Assembly (NCBI RefSeq): GCF_032854445.1
Contig: NC_088299.1
Coordinates: 13,695,608-13,759,607 of the forward strand
Length of the DNA stretch: 64,000 nucleotides
Source: Liolophura sinensis
Lineage: Eukaryota > Mollusca > Polyplacophora > Chitonida > Chitonidae
Direction of reading: 5' to 3'
Positions 1 through 12,300 of this stretch are shown here, in pieces (position 1 is the stretch's first letter; each line of letters starts with the position of its first letter). Under the pieces are notes generated by a model that was not told the DNA's origin, ran no database searches, and was given only the letters and a program-made list of their open reading frames with translations. The position numbers were made by a program, and so were the translations under genes.

Positions 1-744
1 AACCCCGAATAACGCGATCGCTCGTAGCGCTATATAATACATACCAATATCTACAACGTTAACTTTGTACATAGTATTGTTAAAAGGCCATTGACAAATA
101 TTTACATGTAAGCGGAAGGCTAGGTGCTTTAAGAATCCTTGCTTCATATGCTTGCAAATAACATTTACTTAAGCTTTTGCTTGATGTAAAACAATTGTTT
201 TATTTGACTGAAAGTTTAATACCTTTTTGTGTTGTGTTCATAGAAACATTTTACAGAATATTTCATTTGTTTGTTTACTCATGTCACAGTGACTTTCTAT
301 TTTCATTCTTGTTTCACCTATACATTTGCCTTAATCTTAAATTTAACACGACACATTCCACTAAATCTTGTTTAACGCTTGCTTTCGTGCCGCGTTGCAT
401 GGAGAGTCGATCTTCATGTCACTTTTCAGCCAATTGAAGATATTGGTGTGACCTTACATGACCACTGTACTGAGCCGTTGACAGACAATTAGTATGCAAG
501 AGGGTTGATTTTTGATTGGATGAGCTTGGACTTAGTTAGAGATAAAAGCACTTGCCTGGCGGTCGAAAGGTGCAGTTCATACCAAACTTATCTGCCATTA
601 GTTTTCATAACTTTAGTGTTTTTCCCTCGTCCGGTCCTTCTGTCCTGTAGGCTACAACTGAATAAAGAATTAGTGCCTGTCAATTATGTACAACTTGTCC
701 TGTTTCGTTGCTATCCCAGTCCGGAAAGGCCCACGCGACATTTA
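1..744. other. AT-rich stretch, nothing recognised
   Basis: I see no exon-like reading frame with splice sites, no terminal repeats and no tandem repeat here. The short open frames have no recognisable protein content. It lies beyond the 3' end of TK2 and could be intergenic or intron of a gene outside the window. Confidence 0.4.
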
Positions 745-842
745 TTTAATTGGTGTTTTACGCCGCACTCAAGAATATTTCACTTATACCACGGCGGCCA
801 CGGTGGGAAAAATCCAAGCAGATCCCGGGGGAAACTCACTGA
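745..842 (-). mobile_element. SINE family A, truncated copy
   Basis: This is the tail side of family A in reverse orientation: TTATTTAATTGGTGTTTTAC followed by the conserved block CTCAAGAATATTTCACTTAT. It breaks off after about 100 bases, so the tRNA-like head is missing. Confidence 0.75.
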
Positions 843-1104
843 AAGCCGCTCTTTGAAAGTATTGTGCTACAACGTTACTGCCACCCTGTCCTGTTACACT
901 GTCTAAAGTTTCTTGATATGAACAGTTCGTGTAATATCTTCCTTGATATGTACCAGATCGCAATGAAACTTGGCTCACACCATCCCAGTGATCCGACGGA
1001 CGTGGTATATCAAGGATTAGCGTGCAGGTGCAGTAGTGCGCCAATGGGCATGCGCAAACTGAAAATCGGTCGATTTTGAAAATTTACCGACTAAAGTTTC
1101 TTGA

Positions 1105-1373
1105 TATACAGGGTGGAGAAAAAGTCTGGACCCATAAGCAATTGTGGTTGATGGTAACAAACTAAGAACATTGCAAGTACTAAAAGATAACGTCACACCA
1201 GAAATTAAAACCTTAAGAGCGAATAACTCTATGCTTCGAAATGTGCAAAGATCATGTGTCTCCCGTGTAAGAAAGTGTTTGGAGGAAGGTGGAAGTCAGT
1301 TCGAACATTTATTGTAAACTTTAAATTGTTATATGGTAAATTGCTTATGGGTCCAGACTTTCGATCCAGTATA
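1105..1373 (+). mobile_element. Truncated Tc1/mariner-type DNA transposon with TIRs
   Basis: A 265-bp element (1107-1371) has inverted ends sharing AAGTCTGGACCCATAAGCAA and sits between TA dinucleotides, the target site of the IS630/Tc1/mariner superfamily. The open frame ending at 1317 contains LRNVQRSCVSRVRKCLEEGG followed by SQFEHLL and a stop, which looks like a mariner transposase C-terminus (typical ending with a Cys/Gly/His-rich xFEHLL). The catalytic DDE/D part is absent, so this is a non-autonomous internal-deletion copy. Confidence 0.75.
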
Positions 1374-1484
1374 TTTGATGTATGACATTATAATACGAAA
1401 AAGTAGACCTAATGTTTTTACGTTGCCTAAAACAAAGATTACGTATTCTCTTTATTCATGTATGTACCTTCTCGAAATAAAATT

Positions 1485-2216
1485 TGTTATGTGCACGACT
1501 ACCGTCAGTTTCTAAATTTAGCTTGCCACTGTTTACATACGCTGAGTTCGGCGCCTGCTTTGTGCCTCTGCGTTAGAGTGTTCCAGAATGCGCGCAGTTC
1601 GGTGCCTGTTTGTTTACATCAAGTGTTCAGGAATTTTCTTATTCTAGACAATTCCGCCAGGCTATATAAGACCTATGAAAGCAGGTCAAAAGGGGAGAAT
1701 GGAGAGAATGGAGAATTATTGAGAGTTTTGGATGCTTTCGCTGTGTATCACTGTAGGAGGCCCTTTGTGCTGAATTTTGGTGTCTTTATAGCCTCTGGCC
1801 TTGTTATATCTCCACCGAGCACTTGTTCAGTCCGAGCTTGTATATTTGATTCGTGCTCTTGTGTACATAGTGCTTATTAGTACACGGACCCTGTCTGTGG
1901 AATTTTGTGTATATTTCGTCATACACTCAGTTATACTGTGGATTTTCCCTCTTGTGAATTTGCCTCTATTGTGGAATATATGCGTCCGTTTGGACTTGAC
2001 ACCGTAAGTACTTTAGTATTTGTACACATACTGCTATCCTTTCTTGTTAAACTTAAGTACTTTAGTATATGTGTAAGTCTTATTATCTGTTCTTGATAGC
2101 TAATAAATTGTTGTAAAATAAAATCTGCTGGTTTTGGTTACTTTTTTGTGCGGCTAAACTGTCGTGTATTTCGAACAAGCCATCTCTTTATAATACAGAC
2201 AGTTTGGGTCGTAACA
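1485..2216 (+). mobile_element. Probable solo LTR (Gypsy-like)
   Basis: The block runs from TGTTATGTGCACGAC to GGTCGTAACA, so it starts TG, ends CA and has roughly complementary short termini. AATT lies directly outside both ends, fitting a 4-bp target duplication. Inside are a TATA-like GCTATATAAG at 1661-1670 and AATAAA at 2102-2107, in the order expected of U3-R-U5. No internal retroelement genes adjoin it, so it reads as a solo LTR left by recombination. Family placement is inference; it is a fossil with no coding capacity. Confidence 0.5.
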
Positions 2217-3769
2217 AATTACACTGAAATTTGTATCAAGTGAATTTTCCCCCTGAGGTTGGATTGCAAAGTACACCATCATGACTCTTAAAATGTTACT
2301 GAAGTGGCTAGTGTGTACTGTTTGGTTCCGTTCTGCAATTCGCCATTTGTTTGAATGTGCTCCTGAAACAAACAGCTGACAAGCACTGCAGCGTGTAATG
2401 TGTCACTGTCAAGTTTTCAGTAATGATGGAAAGACGCAAGGTATGTTCTAGGCGAATGAAATCAATATCCAAATCGTTTACCATTCTAGAATATAACTTG
2501 TCGATAATCAAAATGTGTACCTGTATGCGCTTTAATGGCAACTGTTCACATGTCCAATGTGCCGATCAAATCCATCATGACGAATGTGCGGCGTCTTGCC
2601 CAAGGTTACTGGAAATTATGACATTATGAAGCAGAGTGCCAGAGGTTTTGGACACATATTTATGTTCATATTTATAAAGAGAACTGTACTCATTCTAAAC
2701 CCTAAAAAAACTTGGACTGAAGGCGTTTGATGAAATGACCGTGACACACCAGTTCTTGCAGCAGGTCTAACAACTTGTGACGTTGATTAAAATCGTCACA
2801 TAACACATCTATAGAATATATCAAACGTTATAAGATACATGTACGTACACACCATATGCGGGGCCTGTCGGAATATTGCATTTCAAGTAGGGTGTATTTA
2901 ACATGTCAACTTTGAAAATATGCCTATTGTAAAGCCGGTGGTCTTTAAGGCCAGGAGATCATCAACATACCGATTAGTTGATGAGAAAGACCGTCATTTT
3001 CCGGGAAAAAAGATAATTTCGTGGAACGTTTGGATTTAAACCAAGAATATGTACCGAATAAAAGGGCAACTGACAACTTGTATGGGAGTTTTAACCTTCA
3101 CTTGTGTTTTGATAGTGAACAAAAGGAAAGACGACCTTGATTTTCGAAGAGCAGTAGATTCCGGTTTTAGTCAGGGAGTCAGGGGATTCGAAAAGCCCTG
3201 CTGCTGTCCCAGTGGATGCGTCGATTACATTTGTGTTATTTACGACGTAACGTTCTCCTTGTCCCAGTTGTTCAAAAGTGTATTGGAACTTAAGCCCGGT
3301 ATTAACTTTAGTCCCGACTACAGTCATTTAAGCTTATTTTGTATTAGAATGAGAAGATTTAAGCCGGCCTTAACTGTATATTACACTTTAGAACAACAGG
3401 TCCCTTGTTCCCAAATATTTAAGGGCATTGAATTCAGAATTAGCCTAAATAAGATGACGAAGAAATCTCTTTTCGTCGCACACAGCTTCGGCGCTGCATG
3501 TAAAGACAGCTCAGGCGACACGTCCGAATTCTAATTTAGTGAATGTAAGGATTCAGAGCGGTTAATGTGGCAGCAAAGCGTGGAATATGGCCAACAGATC
3601 TTTAAGCTATAGTGAGAACGTTGGCGTCGACACACGAATAACCCGTTACTTGTACAGATGCTTCGTTTAAACAAACACAAATAACACGACATTATAAGAG
3701 GTTTCCAGCATATCGAATCCATATCACTGACAATGTAACGTAATATATTTGTTCTTTGACACTGTACTA
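2217..3769. other. No recognisable feature
   Basis: An open frame of 161 codons at 3049-3534 has no recognisable domain and no supporting splice context; I treat it as chance. No SINE, TIR element or tandem array is visible in this stretch. Confidence 0.4.
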
Positions 3770-4031
3770 GGGGGCCTCCGTGGCTTGGTGGTTAGCGCGC
3801 TAGCTTAACGCAGAGACCTTGGAGTCCGTCGCCAATGCGATCGATGCGAGTTCAAGTCCAGCTCATGCTAGCTTCCTCTCCTGTCGAACGTGGGAAGGTC
3901 TGCCAACAACCTGCAGATGGTCGTGGATTCCCCCTGGCTCTGCGCGGTTTTCTCCCACAATAATACTAGCTGCCGTCGTATCAGTGAAATATTCCTGAGT
4001 ACGGCGTAAAATACGAAGCAAATAAATAAAT
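3770..4031 (+). mobile_element. SINE family A, near full length
   Basis: It begins GGGGGCCTCCGTGGCTTGGT with a tRNA-like head: an A-box-like TGGCTTGGTGGTTAGCGCGC and a B-box-like GCGAGTTCAAGTCC. The body ends in the conserved GTGAAATATTCCTGAGTACG block and the tail AAATAAATAAAT. This copy defines the orientation used for the family (head to tail on plus). Confidence 0.85.
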
Positions 4032-4737
4032 TTTACGATGTGCTAAAAAGATCTCATTTACACGACGGCACCAGTTTCCCTGGTGATCGAGAAAGACACT
4101 GGCAGAGTCGTTTGAACGTACCGCACGGACCTCGCCACATGCAGCATGCAAATCACTCGGCCACATTTCAATAAAAAAGTTCAAAACACAGAGAGATTGA
4201 ATAGAATTGTCGGTTTTACCAATAGAAGTTATTTAAAGACAACATACCATGATCGTATAGATAAAAGCGCTGCTTACATATATTAAAGATTTTATTCTGC
4301 AGTTGCAAGTGAAGTGGGACTATCCCTTCACGTAGACGTAAACCATGTAATAATGACACTCTGTGACAATCTGTTCTATTAACACAGCATAATAAAACAA
4401 CAAAAATTTTACACCGATGATAAAATGATAATATACATGTAATGTTTTGCGGATTCAATTGTGCCCCGGCTAAAACTTAAACATCTACAAAACGAAGTAC
4501 CGCGTGATACCAGGACACAACACTTCGTCTTGCGCCGGCTTCAATATGGCACAAATAATGACGTAGCCTTCACATGCAACATTATTCAAAGAGTTGAAAT
4601 TTAAAAATAAAATTTAAAATATCATACACATATTAAATAGCGCTGGAATAGTGTTCTTACATGTACCTCGACAAAATACACAATACTCCAAACGTTAGCA
4701 TTATACCATCATACCAGAAAAGGTACTACCAAACTAA

Positions 4738-4988
4738 GACTATGGTTTTATTTACTTATTTATTTATTTGATTGGTGTTTTACGCCGTACCCAAGAATAT
4801 TTCACTTACACGACGGCGGCCAGCATTATAGTGGAAGGAAACCGGGTAGTGCCCGGGGGAAACCCACGACCATCCGTAGGTTGCCGACAGACCTTCCCAC
4901 TTACGGCCGGAGAGGAAGCCAACAAGAGCTGGACTTGAACTCACAGCGACCGCATTAGTGAGAGGCTCCTGGGTCATGACTATGGTTT
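4738..4988 (-). mobile_element. SINE family A, head-truncated, with 11-bp target duplication
   Basis: GACTATGGTTT occurs at 4738-4748 and again at 4978-4988, exactly flanking a family A copy on minus. The insert ends inside the tRNA-like head near TCCTGGGTCAT. The perfect flanking repeat shows target-primed insertion of an already truncated copy and suggests it is relatively young. Confidence 0.85.
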
Positions 4989-5079
4989 AAAGGAAGATTA
5001 TAAAAGATATGCTAAAAACGAGACAGAAAAAATCCTCCTGAGGCATATTTTACCTTTCCTATTTATCCCTATTCTAGTC

Positions 5080-5253
5080 TATGTATATTTTCCGGCAATG
5101 GTCAGAAATGACTTCATTGATGAACATACTGGGATAATTACCGCCCCAATTCGCGCGCTCTACTCCAACAAAGTTGACAGCTATCACCTCTATGTCATCA
5201 CAACAGGCTACTTCATTTCCACACTGACCGCTGGGGACTTAGGAAAACTGTAG
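5080..5253 (+). pseudogene. Possible orphan cadherin-repeat exon fragment
   Basis: An open frame ending with TAG at 5251-5253 reads DFIDEHTGIITAPIRALYSN followed by KVDSYHLYVI. This resembles the middle of a cadherin repeat (F-x-ID-x-x-TG-x-I, then Y-x-L-x-V). It is preceded by a frame with no clear acceptor and no further cadherin repeats are visible nearby. It may be a lone exon fragment or a chance match; I cannot assign a gene. Confidence 0.3.
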
Positions 5254-5834
5254 TTTAATGCCATTTTTAAGCGTCAAGAAGATAACTGAGCCCATCTGTA
5301 TCTTTATATGTTAGACCACATCCTAAACATAATATGTGAAGAAGAAAAAAATCGATCCCTATTGTCTGTTTAGCTGGGACATTCAGCTAAATTTTTCTGT
5401 TTTGTCACTCAGGCACGCTGTAGCTTCTAATGATCGTATAGTTTTGTAACCAAATGCAAATATGACCCAACATAAATGATCAGCTAAGTTAAAGGGCTAG
5501 GCTTTCTGAGTTCTGGGCGTAAATCTATTATATTTGAGTAATCTTCAGATTGTACAAAAAAATGGCATACTGTTGTTTTAAGACAAGTTTAAATTCAACT
5601 ATCAAAATGGGAAGGTATTTTAAATAATTTAATTTGGTAGGTACTTCACCTTACCTTATATCATCATGTAAACCAATCAATGTTGTAGAATTCACAAATC
5701 CAAGTTTTATCGCTCACAAAGTACAACCAAATTTACCACTTAAATATTTCACAGCTGTATTATCTATAGATGATAACGAAAATATTGGGCGATACAATTT
5801 TAAAATGTTAAAAAAAATATATTTTGATTCCGTA

Positions 5835-5836
<2 letters not shown>

Positions 5837-5878
<42 letters not shown>
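5837..5878. repeat. (TA)n microsatellite
   Basis: An almost perfect run of TA dinucleotides of about 40 bp, in the region downstream of the TK2 stop codon. Confidence 0.95.
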
Positions 5879-5881
<3 letters not shown>

Positions 5882-6342
5882 CAGTTTAACATACAAATGT
5901 TAGTGCCCTGCCTAACAATTTGCCCCTAACCCAACACTCATCCTTGTTTATGGGTAGAGGAGTCTGGATTGTAAATGTGACAAATCTCCTAACTCATGTG
6001 TAAAGCCAGAGAGGGGGCGAGGAGTGCTGAATTCAAGTCCGCAGCCTCATTGCTCATTGACGGATATACAGCGATACAGTAATACCTGCGCATATAGTGT
6101 ACTTCATACATATTATGAAACCTGGATTTGTTAGCAAATGTTAAAGTACTAAAACTTTTCCCTTAAGACGGATTCTAATGCAAACAATATTAAAACTAGT
6201 CCTGTTTCACTGCTCTAACCTCTCAGCGTCGAGTGCCAAGTGGGGCAGCAAGACGTATCATGAGCATGAGCTTAGTAATGGCAGTTCCCAAAGTTTGCAC
6301 CCTCTTCAAGCTGATGACCTAGTAACTGATACTTGAAGTAGT

Positions 6343-9300
6343 TCAAGCATAGCCAAATAAAATGTCTCTTTTCCTCTGCTCGTAGACCTCCTTTAACTCA
6401 GTGAAATCCAGATTTGCATTCAAAACCTGAAAAACAAAAGATTACAGCTGCTAATAAAATTTACTCTTATGGTTTATACACCTGAGAAGTTACGACACTT
6501 CTTCTGATTGTGGGAATGACAACACTTCTATGGACTGTGGAAGTTAAGACACTTCTTCTGACTGTGGAAGTTACGATACTTCTAAGGACTGTCGAAGCTA
6601 TGGCACTTCTATGGACAGTGGAAGTCACAACACGTCTACTGACTAATGAAGTTACGACACTTCTACATGCTGTGAAAGCTACGACACATCCAATGACTGT
6701 GGAAGTTAGGAAACTTCTACTGACTGGAAGTTACGACACTTCCACTGACTGAAAGTTACGACTCTCCTGTGACTGTGGATGTAACGTCACTTCTTCTGCC
6801 TGTGGAAGTTATGAGATTCTACTGACTGTGGAAGTTACGACACTCCTACTGACTACAGAAGTTACAACACTTTCACTGACTACTGAAGTTACCACACTTC
6901 TACTGAATGTGGAAATTACCACACTTCTTCTGACTTTGGAAGTTACAACACTTCTGCTGAATGTGGAAATTATGTCACTTCTACTGACTTGTGGCTAAGG
7001 AAAACAGGGTAACGGCAATCAACATCCTCTTTCTATGATTGTAAACTATGATTACATGTAATTATTTACAATCAAAAGCTATAATCTTTAAAAGCAAAAC
7101 ATTAATTAACATAATTGTCTTAAGCAGTCATTTTTGTGTAGTTTCATGTAGAAGCTGTATCATTTTGATGTAAGACTCTTTTTGAAAATGAAGGTAAAAA
7201 ACTTTTTAGTTTAAACAGACTGGTACATTGTCCATTTATACACACCAGGAGTAAAATTTGGCATACCATCACGATCTTAACTATGAAAAGTTAAAGTAGT
7301 GTAACTTATTTTTAGTGTCAATTGTAAACTCAGTTTTAGGGTTTACAATCAACTGCAGCCACGATTTCTTTGTGCAAGTGGGCACGTCAAAGACGGCTCC
7401 AGGACCACCTCCCTTGATCCAGCAAGAGCTGGACTAGAACTCACAACTTCACTTGTGAAAGATCAAAGCCGGAATTACAACAAAAATGATACCAGCATCA
7501 GACACACCAATACGAAAAGTATCCAGTACATCATCAATTATCATAATATAATTATAAATATTTATTTTATTACATTCATATTGTTTAAATCCGTCTTTAT
7601 AACAGAATTAAATGCATTTAAATATTTGAATTCTAAAGTTAGCGTTACTGGACATATATTGTATATATACATATACAGTCATGGCTGTTGGCCACTGATG
7701 GTGTCTTACTGACTCACAACAACAGATTTTGAACTAGAAGATCAGCTTTCGTTTAATTTCTTGAGAAATGCATTATGCAATATGCTCAACTGCATACAAA
7801 ATACATTTTGAGCACAAATCATTAAATACTTGATCTGCACAAAAAAGCCCTCAATGTCACTGGCATCACTGTCAATAATCAATAAACTGACATGTACAAA
7901 ATGACAAATGTACAGTAATAAACGAAGAGTCCACCTTAGAATTTAGAAATATGAATGTACTTGATTCTGTTTTCAAAAGTGAATGTTTTCTTGAAATTAG
8001 ATTCAGTGGCGGTAGGCCTACATCAAAAGGATTATGGCTTCACAATATGATCAGCATCAGCATAATTGTAAATGGATCGTCAGAACTCTTGTACTGAAAT
8101 GTTTGCTGTGAATCTCACCATAACAGGAGCAGGAACGTGGAATTTGGGGGACTTTGTGATGAGCCAGTCTTCATGAAGCTCGTGGAGTGCTTGAAGGTAT
8201 TCCTATATACAGTACATCAGAGTAAATCAATTTGTCAACAGATTATATCATAAGAAGTACAGTGAACGATCTAAGATTTCGCTCACAAACTTGCATTTTT
8301 AAAGGCAAATAAATGTCCCAAAATATAGCTTTTGATGTTGAAACCTACATTTCCCCACTAACACATCATCCTATCCTGTACACAAACCTTTAAGGTCTTT
8401 AAGGGTTTTAAGGTCTGTACACCAACCTTAAAACCCTTTTAAGACCAATACGACCGTCAGAATAAGGCAAAGGTGAACTTGTCTCAGTGAAGCGGCAGTT
8501 AAAGCCTACCAGCCCGGATAGCACAGTTGGTAGAGCGTCCGCTTTGGGAGCGGTAGATCCTGGGTCGGATCACACCTAAGACCTTAAAAGAGGAAGTTGT
8601 AGCTTCCTCGCTTGGCGTTCTGGTACATCCAGGATCAAACCTGGGTTGAGTCACACCTAAGGCTTTAAAAGAGGAAGTTGTAACTTCCTCGCTTGGCAAA
8701 CCAGCATGAAGGGGATACTGCAACGACTGGTTGACCTGTATCAGTATAATGGCTCGGGCGGGGCGGTCCCCCCTATTCATGCCCTCATCCAAAATTGTAT
8801 TTATTTATTTATTCATTTACTCATTTGATTGGTGTTTTACGCTGTACTCAAGAATATTTCACTTGTACGACAGTGACCAGCATTATGGTGGAAGAAAACT
8901 GGGCAGAGGAGGTTGCTGGGAAACCTTCCCACAAATGGCCAGAGAGGAAGCCAGCATGAGCTGGACTTGAAATCACCGGAATGCCGCCGAGGAAACCAAA
9001 ATGCCCCACAGGAAACCATGGTCCATTGCCAGGCAACTGGTCCTCACAAAGCTCCTGACAAAGATACAGCGGAAACAGCCGGCGTTGAGATATTTTAATA
9101 AACAAAAAAAAGTGTAGAAAAACTGTGATGAAAACAGATTCTCCTGATTTACCAGTGGAATGGCCGTCTCTTCACTTCTACATCGCGTCTTGATCCTTTG
9201 ATGAACAACCTCTGGGTCTGTCTTCAGATAAACTGGGCGAAAATACAACAAAATACAATTTAGGTACATTTACTGAAGTTTTACAGAAAAAAGATCATAC

Positions 9301-12300
9301 TAGATGTTAAACTGCCTCCAGGGAACCAGTCCTCAGTAAAAAAACAATCCTTTCTGCCCCACAGGGCCTTGATCGAGGAGTGGCAGACTCAAATCCATCA
9401 CCAACCTGTCAAAGTGTGCTTATTATCTCATCAGGCTACACAGGTATGTATTCCTCCACATACAGTACCCTCTCCAAAATTTATGACACTAGCTAACTGA
9501 GGAATTTTTCAGTATGGACTTTTTTTTGAAAAAATTAAACTATATTTTATCTGACTGTTCTTTTACGCTGTACTGAAGAATATTTCACTTATACGACGGC
9601 GGCCAGCATTAAGGTGAGTGAAAACCGGGCAGAGCCTGGGGGAAGCCCACGACCATCCGCAGGTTGCTGTCAGACCTTCCCACGTACAGCCGGAAAGGAA
9701 GCCAGCATGAGCTGGACTTGAACTCACAGCGACCGCATTGGTAAGAGACTCCTGGGTCATTACGCTGCGCTAGTGCGCTAACCAACTGAGCCATGGAGGC
9801 CCCCTAAACAAGAATAAATTGCTGGGAACACACACATACACACACATTTGTATGTGGAAGGCTTTCACAAACATCTACCCTGTGACAAAATCAGGTTAAC
9901 TCACCTATTAGATCAATGTTTATGTTGTGATGTTTCAAGATCCAATCAAACCACTCTGAGAGAACAGCGTACTCCACGTCTGGCATCTTCCCACTGATGG
10001 GAGGAATGATAAACTTTAATCATCTGACTTGCTCAACATCATACTCAAGAATTTTCACTTATACGATGGCATACTATGGATGGAGGAAACAGGACTGCCC
10101 AAAGAAAACCACCAACATTTGGCAACTTACTCACCAACTTTCCCACTTATGAAGTATGGCTGTACATGCCAAAATCAGAGGTCTTCAATACATCTTAGAT
10201 TGACTGATTGATTTATTGATCATTTTCAAATTAGACTGATGTCAAAAGATATGATGGGAAGGACATTAGACATAATCTGACTGAAGTAGATTGTACTTGT
10301 AATGAAATAGCATGTGTATCGGCAATCTGGGTAGATTTCTTGGCTGCCCTAGAAGTATACATACCATATTTCCTCTACCTTCCCATATATACCCAAGAGC
10401 AATTTTCACTGCGATTTATGCACATTTTTGAGTTGATTTTCGAGACAAGACTACATTGCTCGAATTGGCCAAATTCAGGGCTTCACAAAAAGTATAATTT
10501 TATCAGTCAACACAGCATAATACCTTCAGAATATGCTTGAATAAACACCTTGCAAACATGAAGAAATATTGAAGAATTACAACCAGTCTATAATCAGCCA
10601 ACAGTCAAAGTATATTATCACGATGGCTAAATGAATGTATCAAAAGTATGAATCACTTGACTAGCACAATATTACAAAATATACACTTACCTTTCATGGA
10701 GATTCTCAACAAAGCAGTACTTGGCACTAAGTATTGAGCGTTCCATCAGCTTTACTGGCTTGGTCTAAAATACACGAACAAATGGCAGGACGGAATGGTT
10801 TTCTTTGAGATTTGATTGACAGCATCTTTAGGTAAACATCATGGCAAATTTCAGAAAAATGTCTACCAAGAGTTAAACTGAATTTCTTTACAACTTAAAA
10901 AGGAACTACAGCAAACTTAAAATATTTGTATAAAATTCTGGTCATTTCTAAAAGACAAAAAAAAAAAAAACCTGCCTCTTGAACCCAGATTGCAGGTGTG
11001 GTCCTAATATTCTGTATGTTCTCAGAGATATAAATACCTGTGGTATGATTCGTCGATCATGGTTGGTTGTACATACCTTTGGTGTGCCTCGTCAATTATG
11101 GTTGGCTGTACATACCTGTGGTGTGCCTTGTCAATCACGGTTGAATGTACATACCTGTGGTGTGCCTCGTCAATCATGGTTGGCTGTACATACCTGTGGT
11201 GTGCCTCGTCAATTATGGTTGGCTGTACATACCTGTGGTGTGCCTTGTCAATCACGGTTGAATGTACATACCTGTGGTGTGCCTCGTCAATCATGGTTGG
11301 CTGTACATACCTTTGGTATGCCTCGTCAATCATGGTTGGCTGTGCATACCTGTGGTGTGCCTCTTCGATCATGGTTAGCTGTAAACACCTGTGGTGTGCC
11401 TCGGCAATCATGGTTGGCTGTACATACCTGTGGTGTGCCTCGTCAATCATGGTTAACTGTACATATCTATGGCTTACCTTGTCAATCGTGGTTGGCTGTA
11501 TATACCTGTGGTGTGTCTCGTCAATCATGGTTGGCTGTACATACCTTTGGTGAACCTCATCAGTCATGGTTACCTGAAAAACACCTGTGGTGTGCCTCCT
11601 CAATCATGGTTGGCTGTACATACCTGTGGTGTGCCTCGTCAATCATGGTTGGCTGTACATACCTGTGGTGTGCCTTGTCAATCATGGTTAGTTGTAAATA
11701 CCTATGGTGTGCCTTGTCAATCATGGTTAGCTGTAAATATCTTTAGTGTGCCTCGTCAATCATGGTTAGCTGTAAACACCTGTGATGTTCCTCGTCAATC
11801 ATGGTTAGCTGTAAATACCTTTGGTGTGCCTCGTCAATCATGGTTAGCTGTAAATACCTTTGGTGAGCCTCATCAATCATGGTTAGCTGTAAACACCTAT
11901 GGTGTGGCTCATCAATCATGGTTGGCTGTAAATACCTTTGGTGTGCCTCGTCAATTATGGTTAGCAGTACACACCTGTGGTGCGATATGCCTGTCAATCC
12001 TGGTTAGCTGTACATATCTGAGGTGCAATATGCCTGTCAATCATGGTTAGCTGTACATACCTGTGGTGTGACATGCTTGTTAAGCATGGTTAACTGTACG
12101 TACCTGAGGTGCAACATGCCTGTCCAGCATGCTTAGTTGTACATACTTGAGGTGTGACATGCCTGTCCAACATGCTTAGCTGTCCAAACTTGAGGTGTGA
12201 CATGCCTGTCCAGCATGATTAGCTATACATACCTGAGGTGCGACGTGCCTATCCAACATGGTTAGCTGCACATATGTCTGGAGGGTAAGTGCCCACCGAG

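Noticed and set aside
3049-3534. 161-codon plus-strand frame
   Set aside because: No domain or motif recognised and composition resembles surrounding sequence.
8508-8590. tRNA-Pro gene
   Set aside because: The A box and anticodon arm look tRNA-like, but the acceptor stem and T arm do not pair, and the sequence continues into a repeat found again at 55.9-56.1 kb.
10979-11746. 255-codon plus-strand frame (and 193-codon minus frame)
   Set aside because: Both run through the 39-bp array, whose unit is divisible by 3 and lacks stops in several frames. They reflect periodicity, not a gene.
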